Source: G020354785 sp964534745 (lineage in GTDB: Bacteria; Bacteroidota; Bacteroidia; Bacteroidales; UBA10428). From it: a stretch of DNA of 64,000 nucleotides. Both the position numbers and the translations under genes were made by a program. Shown here piece by piece: positions 51,279 to 59,779 of this stretch. The notes below the pieces were generated by a model that made no database searches, was not told the origin of the DNA, and saw only the letters and a list, made by a program, of their open reading frames with translations. Where the stretch lies: contig CAZHQW010000005.1 of assembly GCA_964534745.1 (NCBI GenBank), positions 1 through 64,000 on the forward strand, read 5' to 3'. The number at the start of each line of letters is the position of its first letter. Position 1 is the first letter of the stretch.

Positions 51279-53090
51279 ATGAGCCTCGGTTTTATAGACT
51301 GGCTGGCAATATCACTTTTCGTACCGGTAATTTTACTGATTTCTATAAGGTACAGCAGAAGCAGCAGCAGAAGCATAAGTGATTTCTTTCTTGGCGGCAG
51401 AAAGCTGCCATGGTATGTGGCCGGTATTTCTATGCTGGCATCAACCTTTGCCATTAGCGGACCTCCCCTGATAACTGAATATGTTTACCGGCATGGTGTA
51501 TCGGGAAACTGGATATGGTGGAGCATGCTGATAGGCGGGACATTCACTGCTATTTTCCTGGCCGGTTTATGGAGAAGGGCCGGGATACTTACCGAAGTTG
51601 AGTTTACAGAACTGAGGTACAGCGGCAGGTCAGCCCGTTTCCTGCGTATTTTTAAATCGCTGTATTTTGGATTATTCCTGAATATTATGATTATAGCATG
51701 GATAAGTATTGCAATGAAAAGTATTCTGGGTACAGTCTTCGGCATACCCGATTCGCAGCAATATATTTTTATCATCGCAGCCATGACAATTGCAGCGGCA
51801 TGCTCGGTGCTGGGAGGTTTAAGAGGCATAGCCTGGATTAACCTGTTGCAGTTTGTCATAACACTTGCCGGCTCCATTGTATTATCGGCCGCCATTATCT
51901 CATCTTATAAAATATCAGGAATAACAGGCCTCAAAATGCAGCTTAATGACATTTCTGCCGACTACCTGCATTTTTTTCCAAAACTGCGTTCATCAGCGCA
52001 ATTGTCAGCCAAAATATTGCCATTCAGCATAACTACACTGCTTGCACTTGTAGGGATTCAATGGTGGGCAAGCTGGTCACCATCCTATGACCCGGGGGGC
52101 GGAGGATCTATGGCACAGCGCATGATGAGTGTGAAAAACGAAAAAGAGTCAATCATGGCTGCTTTGCTCAGCCAGGTAATAAATTATGCTATAAGGCCGT
52201 GGCCATGGATAATAATCTCACTTTGTACTGTTGTCCTTCTGCCCCGAACACATGGAACAGAACAGGGAGCCGCCTGCTATAATGTCATTAGGGATTATAT
52301 GCCTTACGGGACAACAGGATTCTTGCTGGTATCTTTTCTTGGCATCTATATAAGTATATTATCTGTCCATTTAAACACGGGAGCCAGCTTCCTGATAAAT
52401 GACCTGTATAAAAGATTTGTCGCCCGGGAAGAGAAGTTTAAAAATACGGGAATTAAAGAAAGGCATTATGTGCTCATGGGCAAACTTATGACAATAATTC
52501 TCATGTGTATCTCATTGTATATAACTACATTTTTCAGGTCATTAGGCAGGTTATGGGAATTCATGCTGGCATGTTTCAGCGGATACGGACTGGTTTTGAT
52601 TCTCAGGTGGTTCTGGTGGCGCATCAATGCGTGGAGCGAAATTACTGCAGCCACGGTGCCTTTTATAATTGTATATATCACCAATGTATATTTTAAAACT
52701 GAATTCCCTGCTGGCTTGTACCTGATTGCCGGCGTAACAACTGCTGCATGGGTAATAGTTACACTTCTCACCAGTCCGGTTAATAGCGATGTTTTAAAAG
52801 AATTCTGCAGGAAAGTAAATCCGGCCGGATTCTGGGGAAGGTTCTCACAGTATATAAAGAAGTATCCTGACAGGTATATACTGGCATTATTCATGAGCTG
52901 GCTAAGCTCTGTTATTATGATTTATTCACTGCTTTTCTTTACAGGCAAACTGCTATTCAAAGAATATATATCAGCTTTCGGATGGCTGCTTTCAGCAATA
53001 ATTTATTTTGCGTTCCTCAGAGGGGCCATGAAAGTTATCATCAAGGGTAATAATAGTATTCACAGGTATAAACAAACCATTGGTGATTAA
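51279..53090 (+). CDS. Sodium:solute symporter family protein
   Basis: The 603-residue protein has about 13 membrane helices of the SSS family (LeuT fold). Marks include SISDFFLGGRKLPWYVAGISMLASTFA near the start, WRRAGILTEVEFTELRYS, QQWWASWSPSYDPGGGGSMAQRMMS-type core (QWWASW, GGGGSMAQR), and AACSVLGGLRGIAWINLLQFVI. It couples solute uptake to sodium; the solute is unknown, though the sequence is closer to sialic-acid, sugar or nucleobase-like carriers than to PutP. It stands 36 bases after the TIGR02757 gene and is followed by mutS. Confidence 0.87.
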   Translation: MSLGFIDWLAISLFVPVILLISIRYSRSSSRSISDFFLGGRKLPWYVAGISMLASTFAISGPPLITEYVYRHGVSGNWIWWSMLIGGTFTAIFLAGLWRRAGILTEVEFTELRYSGRSARFLRIFKSLYFGLFLNIMIIAWISIAMKSILGTVFGIPDSQQYIFIIAAMTIAAACSVLGGLRGIAWINLLQFVITLAGSIVLSAAIISSYKISGITGLKMQLNDISADYLHFFPKLRSSAQLSAKILPFSITTLLALVGIQWWASWSPSYDPGGGGSMAQRMMSVKNEKESIMAALLSQVINYAIRPWPWIIISLCTVVLLPRTHGTEQGAACYNVIRDYMPYGTTGFLLVSFLGIYISILSVHLNTGASFLINDLYKRFVAREEKFKNTGIKERHYVLMGKLMTIILMCISLYITTFFRSLGRLWEFMLACFSGYGLVLILRWFWWRINAWSEITAATVPFIIVYITNVYFKTEFPAGLYLIAGVTTAAWVIVTLLTSPVNSDVLKEFCRKVNPAGFWGRFSQYIKKYPDRYILALFMSWLSSVIMIYSLLFFTGKLLFKEYISAFGWLLSAIIYFAFLRGAMKVIIKGNNSIHRYKQTIGD

Positions 53091-53175
53091 TTGTTTAAAT
53101 CATATTGGCGGTATTTTTTGCCTTTATTTTTTATTGCGTTAATTTTAACGGGTACAAAAACTAATATGCCTCATA

Positions 53176-55791
53176 TTGGCTAACACTGAAAAAACGGTCG
53201 AAACCCCCTTAATGAAACAGTATTTCAATATTAAGGGAAAACATCCTGACGCTATGTTATTGTTCAGGGTTGGTGATTTTTATGAAACATTCGGGGATGA
53301 TGCCAGGAAAGCATCAGAGATACTGGGAATAACACTGACCAAGAGAGCAAATGGAGCGGCATCTTTTGTAGACCTGGCTGGCTTTCCGCATCATGCCATA
53401 GACACCTATCTGCCCAAGCTGGTAAGGGCGGGACAGCGTGTGGCAATATGCGAACAGCTTGAAGACCCGAAGCTTGCCAAAAAAATTGTAAAGCGCGGAA
53501 TTACGGAACTGGTAACTCCGGGTGTATCATTAAATGATAATGTGCTAAGTCATAAGGAAAACAATTTCCTTGCCTGTATCCATCTTATCCAGGGAGCAGC
53601 AGGTATAGCCTTCCTTGATATTTCAACCGGCGAGTTCCTTACAGCTGAAGGTAATTACGATTATGTTGACAAGCTCCTGAGCAGCTTCTCACCAAAAGAG
53701 ATTCTCTTTGAGAGGGGTAAATATAAAATATTCATTGAGCACTTCGGGGACAAATATTATACGTACAAGCTCGATGACTGGGTCTTCACCGAGGAGGCTG
53801 CCTATGGCAGGCTGCTGAAACAGTTTGAAACATCATCACTGAAAGGTTTTGGAGTGAGTAACCTTAAACTCGGCATTATCGCTGCCGGCGCAATTTTGCA
53901 GTACCTGGAAATTACACAGCACAACAAGATAAAGCATATATCGTCATTATCAAGAATAGAAGAAGACCATTATGTGTGGCTCGATAAGTTTACCATGCGA
54001 AACCTGGAATTGTTCCAGTCCATCAATGAAGGTGGAAAGACCCTGCTTGAGGTTCTTGACAAAACAGTCTCACCCATGGGTTCAAGGCTCCTTAAAAGAT
54101 GGATTGCCCTGCCCTTAAAAGATATAAAACCGATAAACGAGAGGCTCGACATTATTGAATACTTTCTGAAGAATCCCGACCTGAAAGAAGAAATCGACGA
54201 CCAGATATTACAGATTGGCGATCTTGAAAGGCTGGTTTCCAAAGTTGCAGCCGGCAGAATAAACCCGAGGGAAGTGGTGCAGCTCAAAAATGCACTTACC
54301 TCAATTAAGCCTGTCAAAGAGCTGTGCAATAAATCAAAGGAACCGGGATTGCGAAAAATAGCAGAACAGCTTAATCCCTGTAAATTAATTCGTGACCGCA
54401 TTGAAAAGGAAGTGCAGCCAGACCCCCCATACCTGCTCAATAAGGGGAATGTTATTGCCCGCGGTGTATCAAAAGAACTGGATGAATTACGTGACATACT
54501 CCACTCTGGCAAGGATTTCCTTGTCGGACTTCAGCAGAGGGAAAGCAAGCGTACGGGAATACCTTCGCTAAAAGTGGCCTATAACAATGTCTTCGGCTAT
54601 TATATTGAGGTCAGAAATACACATAAGGATAAGGTGCCGGATGATTGGATCCGCAAGCAGACCCTTGTCAGTGCCGAAAGGTATGTTACTGCGGAATTAA
54701 AAGAATACGAAGATAAGATCCTGGGTGCCGAAGAAAAAATCCTGGAGCTTGAAACAACCCTGTTCAACGAGCTGGTTATGAGCATTGTGGACTTTGTTGC
54801 TCCAATTCAATTAAATGCCTCACAGGTAGCCAGGCTCGACTGCCTTCTGTCATTTTCGAAATGTGCTGTCGAAAACAAGTATTACAGGCCCGAAATTAAC
54901 GACACCGAAATAATAGAGATAACCCAGGGCAGGCATCCTGTAATTGAAAAACAGCTGCCCCCGGATGAAAGTTATATTGCCAATGACGTATATCTTGACA
55001 ATAAAAAACAACAGATCATTATAATTACAGGTCCCAATATGTCAGGCAAATCCGCATTGCTGAGACAGACAGCTTTAATTATCCTTATGGCCCAGATTGG
55101 AAGTTTTGTTCCTGCCCAGGCATCAAAAATAGGATATGTTGACAAGATATTCACCCGTGTGGGAGCATCGGATAATATTTCACTCGGAGAATCCACGTTT
55201 ATGGTTGAGATGAACGAGACGGCAAGCATATTAAACAATATGTCGGAAAGAAGCCTTATACTGCTTGATGAGATAGGACGGGGCACAAGTACCTATGACG
55301 GCATTTCCATTGCCTGGGCCATGGTCGAATATATCCACGAACACCCGCGGGCCCATGCAAAAACCCTGTTTGCTACACATTACCATGAATTGAATGAAAT
55401 GGAAAACTCCTTTGAAAGGGTTAAAAACTATAATGTGTCGGTAAAGGAGCTTGATGATAAAGTAATATTCCTGAGGAAACTGAAAAGGGGAGGCAGTGAG
55501 CACAGCTTTGGAATACATGTAGCACGCATGGCAGGTATACCGAAAAGCGTTGTCAGCAGGGCAAACGAAATTCTGGCCGAGCTCGAAAAATCACACCAGA
55601 AACAATCGCTGACAAAACCTGTAAGCGGACTGGCAGAAAAAAGGGAAGGCTACCAGCTGAGCTTCTTCCAGCTCGATGACCCTGTGCTGAAGCAGATAAG
55701 AGATGAAATAGCCAATGCCGATATCGATAACCTCACTCCGGTTGAAGCCCTCAACAAGCTGAATGAGATTAAGAAACTTAGCGGTTTGTAA
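53176..55791 (+). CDS. mutS: DNA mismatch repair protein MutS
   Basis: MutS binds mismatches and starts strand repair. The 871-residue protein has the mismatch-binding domain with F-x-E (LLFRVGDFYETFGDDA), core domains, the Walker A motif GPNMSGKSALLRQTALI, Walker B LILLDEIGRGTSTYDGIS, the THYHEL switch and a C-terminal helix-turn-helix (HVARMAGIPKSVVSRANEIL). The serine in place of the usual alanine in GPNMxGKS is common in Bacteroidota. The start is a TTG at 53176, the only standard start codon before the F-x-E domain; no ATG lies in frame upstream of it before a TAA at 53146. Confidence 0.96.
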   Translation: MANTEKTVETPLMKQYFNIKGKHPDAMLLFRVGDFYETFGDDARKASEILGITLTKRANGAASFVDLAGFPHHAIDTYLPKLVRAGQRVAICEQLEDPKLAKKIVKRGITELVTPGVSLNDNVLSHKENNFLACIHLIQGAAGIAFLDISTGEFLTAEGNYDYVDKLLSSFSPKEILFERGKYKIFIEHFGDKYYTYKLDDWVFTEEAAYGRLLKQFETSSLKGFGVSNLKLGIIAAGAILQYLEITQHNKIKHISSLSRIEEDHYVWLDKFTMRNLELFQSINEGGKTLLEVLDKTVSPMGSRLLKRWIALPLKDIKPINERLDIIEYFLKNPDLKEEIDDQILQIGDLERLVSKVAAGRINPREVVQLKNALTSIKPVKELCNKSKEPGLRKIAEQLNPCKLIRDRIEKEVQPDPPYLLNKGNVIARGVSKELDELRDILHSGKDFLVGLQQRESKRTGIPSLKVAYNNVFGYYIEVRNTHKDKVPDDWIRKQTLVSAERYVTAELKEYEDKILGAEEKILELETTLFNELVMSIVDFVAPIQLNASQVARLDCLLSFSKCAVENKYYRPEINDTEIIEITQGRHPVIEKQLPPDESYIANDVYLDNKKQQIIIITGPNMSGKSALLRQTALIILMAQIGSFVPAQASKIGYVDKIFTRVGASDNISLGESTFMVEMNETASILNNMSERSLILLDEIGRGTSTYDGISIAWAMVEYIHEHPRAHAKTLFATHYHELNEMENSFERVKNYNVSVKELDDKVIFLRKLKRGGSEHSFGIHVARMAGIPKSVVSRANEILAELEKSHQKQSLTKPVSGLAEKREGYQLSFFQLDDPVLKQIRDEIANADIDNLTPVEALNKLNEIKKLSGL

Positions 55792-55957
55792 ATAGCCTTT
55801 TTTTATTAAAAATATTCTTATATTTTTATTGTCACATTATTTATATCCCGGTAATTCATTAATGAAGGAAGAACTGAAATACTCCGGGAATGAAGCATAT
55901 ATAAATAATTGTCCGAACAGTAAATATTTTAGTACTAATCTTTAATACCTAATAATT

Positions 55958-56458
55958 ATGGAAAAAAATATATCTGGAACGAATGCAAATAAGATTTCAT
56001 CAGAAAAAGAAACAACAAGAAGAGTCCTGAGCGGGATATCTGTTAGTGTTTTGGGCCCGACATGCCTGTATAATATAATACTGAAAGATAATTTTCTAAT
56101 TATAGCTCAGACTGCCGGTAGTATTTTTTTATCATACTTATTTAGTGAATTGATTTATTTTAAAATCTTAATAAAAAGGCATAAAAAAACATCACAGATA
56201 TTAGGGAATCTAAATCCGAAAGAAATACTGGAATATTCAAATAAAAATTTTCAAATTAACTATAGTGACATTACAAAAGTTGAATTAAAGAAAAAATATA
56301 CTCTTAAAATTCTCGCAGCCGGATTGACAATATATACCGACAGCAAAAAATACAATTACGGCCTAATAAATCATGAAAAAATGCGGTTGACAGAAGAAGT
56401 ATATGAACAGTATAAAAAAATCCTGACGGATGTATTCCCGGATTTAATATTACTATAG
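55958..56458 (+). CDS. Protein of unknown function with membrane helices
   Basis: The 166-residue protein has two hydrophobic helices (GISVSVLGPTCLYNIIL and LIIAQTAGSIFLSYLFSELIYF), a basic cytoplasmic stretch (KILIKRHKKTSQIL), and a C-terminal domain of about 80 residues (NFQINYSDITKVELKKKYTLKILAAGLTIYTDSKKYNYGL), which may be a small beta domain of the PH type. I recognise no family. It is alone between mutS and the radical SAM gene. Confidence 0.65.
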   Translation: MEKNISGTNANKISSEKETTRRVLSGISVSVLGPTCLYNIILKDNFLIIAQTAGSIFLSYLFSELIYFKILIKRHKKTSQILGNLNPKEILEYSNKNFQINYSDITKVELKKKYTLKILAAGLTIYTDSKKYNYGLINHEKMRLTEEVYEQYKKILTDVFPDLILL

Positions 56459-56608
56459 AACAATCTTTAACCTAATATTATATAGGGAGGATAATATAGA
56501 GGAAGAATTTCTTGACTATTCTAATCAGCAAGAGTAAACTCATAAAAGCAATAAATCTGAATAAATAAAGGCAGTCTTTACCTTGTCAAAATATTATGAT
56601 TAAAGATT

Positions 56609-57628
56609 ATGGACAAATACCTGAGATCTTTCATAGATAGTGGCATAAAATCACTGAACATTTCATCCCTGTATTCGGGCGGACTGATAACCAATTACTA
56701 CTGCTCCTCACAATGCAGGCACTGCCTTTACGGATGTTCACCCCTGTGGCCCAAAAAATACATTACTGCAGAGCGGGCAAAAAAGAATTTCAGGTTAATA
56801 AAATCCCTTGACTGCCACTCTATACATATTGGCGGTGGAGAACCGTTTCTGAATGCTGACGGACTTGAAAAGGTGCTTATAGCAGCGCGCGAGGAAAAAA
56901 TGGAGATTGAATATGTGGAAACCAATTCTTCATGGTTTAAAGACAAAGAATCAGCAGTGGCACTCCTGCGCAGACTCAGTAAGTCCGGTCTCCGCACCCT
57001 TCTCATTTCGATGAGCCCCTTTCATAATGAACATATACCTTTTAGCAAAGTCAAAGGAGTCCTGTCCGCATGCAGGGAGTCCGGTTTACGCGTATTCCCG
57101 TGGGTTCAGGAGTTCTACCCTGAACTGGGTTCGTTTGATGAAAATAAAAAACACAGCCTGAGCGAGTATAAAGAAAAATTCGGAGACGAGTATATTAAAA
57201 GGATACCGGCAAGGTACTGGGTTCATTACGGAGGCAGGGCAATACAGACATACAAGGAAATATATCCCCTTAAACCAACAAAAGAGATAATAAGCACAAG
57301 CATCGGATGCAATGAGCTTGAAGATACTTCACACTTTCATGCCGATCTCTTTGGAAATTATATCCCCGGGCTATGCAGCGGATTATCAATAAAACTTGAA
57401 GATCTTGGAAAACCGTTAAATCCTTATGAGTACCCCCTTATCACAAAACTTTATAATAAGGGGATCAAGGCCCTGGCAGAGTATGTTACAACAGAATTCA
57501 GATTCAGGCTTAAGGAAGAATATTTGAACAAATGTCATTTGTGTTTTGATATAAGAAAATACCTTGTAAAGGAAAAGGGCATAAAATCAAAAGAACTGCA
57601 ACCTTCAGAATTTTACGATAATGTTTGA
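56609..57628 (+). CDS. Radical SAM protein with C-terminal cysteines
   Basis: The 339-residue protein contains the radical SAM CX3CX2C motif (YYCSSQCRHCLYGCSP, residues about 32-47), followed by IHIGGGEPFLNADGLEKVL (the GGE motif) and EYVETNSSWF. The C-terminal third has additional cysteines (IGCNELEDTSHFHADLFGNYIPGLCSG, CHLCFDIRKYL), the spacing of a twitch/SPASM-type auxiliary cluster. It would cleave S-adenosylmethionine to start a radical reaction; peptide or amino-acid modification is possible but not shown. Its stop overlaps the frame of the alanine-type symporter gene that follows. Confidence 0.82.
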   Translation: MDKYLRSFIDSGIKSLNISSLYSGGLITNYYCSSQCRHCLYGCSPLWPKKYITAERAKKNFRLIKSLDCHSIHIGGGEPFLNADGLEKVLIAAREEKMEIEYVETNSSWFKDKESAVALLRRLSKSGLRTLLISMSPFHNEHIPFSKVKGVLSACRESGLRVFPWVQEFYPELGSFDENKKHSLSEYKEKFGDEYIKRIPARYWVHYGGRAIQTYKEIYPLKPTKEIISTSIGCNELEDTSHFHADLFGNYIPGLCSGLSIKLEDLGKPLNPYEYPLITKLYNKGIKALAEYVTTEFRFRLKEEYLNKCHLCFDIRKYLVKEKGIKSKELQPSEFYDNV

Positions 57629-57639
57629 AATGTCTTTAT

Positions 57640-59355
57640 ATGCAACAGATAAATAATTTCTTTTTATTTATTGACAGGTATTTAGCCAGTTCGGACTGGT
57701 TTGCGCTTTTTCTGCTGGGAACCGGATTATTCTTTACCTTTTATCTTATATTTCCCCAGATCCGCTATTTCAGGCATGCCATCAGGGTGGTCCGTGGAAG
57801 ATATGACCGCAAAGGTGACAAAGGTGACACCTCCCATTTTCAGGCACTTTCAACAGCACTGTCCGGAACAGTGGGAACAGGCAATATAGCAGGTGTAGCA
57901 CTGGCCATACATATAGGAGGGCCCGGTGCATTATTCTGGATGCTTATAACTGCCATGCTGGGAATGACAACAAAGTTTGTAGAGGTGACCCTGTCGCACA
58001 AATACAGAAAAATAACAGAAGACGGCACAGTGGCCGGGGGTCCCATGTACTATATGAAGGAGAGGCTTAATATAAGGCTGAAGAACGGGAAGCTCATAAG
58101 AACAGGTTTAATACTTGGTGGATTCTTTGCTTTTGCCGCCATATTCTCATCCTTTGGAACAGGTAATATGCCCCAGATTAATAGCATTTCCAATTCATTG
58201 TTTACAACATTCGGCGTCAACCATATTATTACCGGTGCTGTGCTTGCGGTCCTGCTCGGACTGGTAATAATAGGAGGTATCAAAAGAATTGCAAAAGTTA
58301 CTTCGCGCCTGGTGCCGGCCATGGCATTTATTTACTTTTTCGGTGCCCTGTCGGTTCTTATTTATAATTATGATAAAATTTTGCCTGCCCTGGCTGAAGT
58401 ATTCACCAATGTGTTTACAGGATCGGCAGCCACCGGCGGCTTTCTGGGTGCGGGATTCATATATGCATTTAAAAGAGGAGTGGCAAGAGGACTTTTCTCA
58501 AATGAGGCCGGACAGGGTTCGGCTCCCATAGCCCATGCGTCGGCACGAGCCCACGAACCTGTATCTGAGGGACTGGTAGCCATACTTGAGCCGTTTATTG
58601 ATACTGTAATAATATGTATGCTGACCGGACTGACAATAATCTCTTCCGGGGTATGGAAGGAGAAAATCCAGAACCGCTTTCAATTTACTGATCTGGAAAT
58701 ATTATCCGGAAAATATAATGATAGCAATACAGGTGACAGGAAAGCAATATTCAGGCATATTCATTCTTCTGAAAAATTGCCGGTATTTGAAGGTTCACTG
58801 AACGTGAAAAACGGAAATATTACAGGTAATATCACTGTCCTGCATTCCGAGTCCGTTGCCTCTGATATTAAAGTTTATGATAATAGCGGCAAATTATTTG
58901 AAGGCACTATTCCTGTAAAAAACGGAAGAATAGAAGAATCAAAGAACTTTTACATTGAAGGTAAATCGCTTATTCACAGTGCACCCCTTACTGCCGAAGC
59001 ATTTAAGCGGGGAATCCTGGGAGATCTCGGACAATATATTGTTTCCATAGGTCTGCTGCTGTTTGCCTTTTCAACGGCCATATCATGGTCATATTACGGT
59101 GACCGCGCAGTAACCTTTCTATGGGGCGCCAGGTATGTAATGGTCTACAGGATAACTTATGTTATAGGCTTCTTTGTAGCTTCCTTTATAGATACGACCA
59201 TCATATGGTCATTCTCATATATTACCGTTGCACTTATGACTATACCAAACCTTTTCGGCATATTGATATTGAGCAGGGAAGTGAAGTCTACAGTGAGAGA
59301 TTACTGGAAACTGTTCAGAAATGAGTATCCGGGTGAGAAATCACCCAAATACTGA
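57640..59355 (+). CDS. Alanine/glycine:cation symporter (AGCS) with an unusual soluble insert
   Basis: The 571-residue protein (start at ATG 57640; a TTG at 57625 is less likely) is an AGCS-type sodium symporter. Family marks are FQALSTALSGTVGTGNIAGVALAI, GGPGALFWMLITAMLGMTTKFVE, GTVAGGPMYYMKERLN, RGLFSNEAGQGSAPIAHA and LLLFAFSTAISWSYYGDRA. Between VAILEPFIDTVIICMLTGLTIISSGVWKE and SAPLTAEAFKRGI there is a hydrophilic segment of about 105 residues (nt 58657-58980), longer than the 15-20 usual there. It appears beta-rich and should lie outside the membrane. It is translationally close to the radical SAM gene. Confidence 0.88.
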   Translation: MQQINNFFLFIDRYLASSDWFALFLLGTGLFFTFYLIFPQIRYFRHAIRVVRGRYDRKGDKGDTSHFQALSTALSGTVGTGNIAGVALAIHIGGPGALFWMLITAMLGMTTKFVEVTLSHKYRKITEDGTVAGGPMYYMKERLNIRLKNGKLIRTGLILGGFFAFAAIFSSFGTGNMPQINSISNSLFTTFGVNHIITGAVLAVLLGLVIIGGIKRIAKVTSRLVPAMAFIYFFGALSVLIYNYDKILPALAEVFTNVFTGSAATGGFLGAGFIYAFKRGVARGLFSNEAGQGSAPIAHASARAHEPVSEGLVAILEPFIDTVIICMLTGLTIISSGVWKEKIQNRFQFTDLEILSGKYNDSNTGDRKAIFRHIHSSEKLPVFEGSLNVKNGNITGNITVLHSESVASDIKVYDNSGKLFEGTIPVKNGRIEESKNFYIEGKSLIHSAPLTAEAFKRGILGDLGQYIVSIGLLLFAFSTAISWSYYGDRAVTFLWGARYVMVYRITYVIGFFVASFIDTTIIWSFSYITVALMTIPNLFGILILSREVKSTVRDYWKLFRNEYPGEKSPKY

Positions 59356-59377
59356 CAATCTGTTGCTGACTGCCATA

Positions 59378-59761
59378 TTATTCTATTAAATAGCTCTTGA
59401 AAATAAAAGGGATATTTATCAGCTCGGAATACTCCTGTCCGGTCTCTCTCATCTCATCATCATCTTCAACAAAGTACCATTCAACCTCAACTTCCTTTCC
59501 TGTGATTTTGATCTTTTCTATCGTGGTAAGAACTTCATGTATAGCTCTCTGGGATGCGGAATTAATATAATCAAGTTTCAGTTTGAATACAGTTTTGTCA
59601 TTAGGATTTGCCACATACATGTCCAGCCACTTCATGACAGGCAAATAAAAACTTATTACTTCCTCAGGCAATGATCTGCCTGAAATCTCAAAGTTATTCC
59701 CATAGCTGTCAAGTATTATGGCAGGTGTATCATCTGTACCCTTAATAATCAATGGTTCCAT
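59378..59761 (-). CDS. SiaC/DUF1987-family regulatory phosphoprotein
   Basis: The 127-residue protein matches DUF1987, whose founding member SiaC of Pseudomonas aeruginosa is phosphorylated by SiaB, dephosphorylated by the PP2C phosphatase SiaA and binds diguanylate cyclase when unphosphorylated. Landmarks are EPLIIKGTDDTPAIILDSYGNNFEISGRSLPEE and FKLKLDYINSASQRAIHEVLTTIEKI. Ser68 of INSAS stands where SiaC has its phosphorylated Thr68 (by position; not aligned). The next gene on the same strand, 18 bases upstream, is a SiaA-like PP2C phosphatase. No SiaB-like kinase is visible in the window. Confidence 0.88.
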   Translation of the reverse strand: MEPLIIKGTDDTPAIILDSYGNNFEISGRSLPEEVISFYLPVMKWLDMYVANPNDKTVFKLKLDYINSASQRAIHEVLTTIEKIKITGKEVEVEWYFVEDDDEMRETGQEYSELINIPFIFKSYLIE

Positions 59762-59779
59762 TTCTTTACCTTTTAATAT

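Noticed and set aside
53970..54512. A 180-codon minus-strand frame opposite mutS.
   Set aside because: The mutS frame is clear across the same bases, and the shadow has no recognisable domain.
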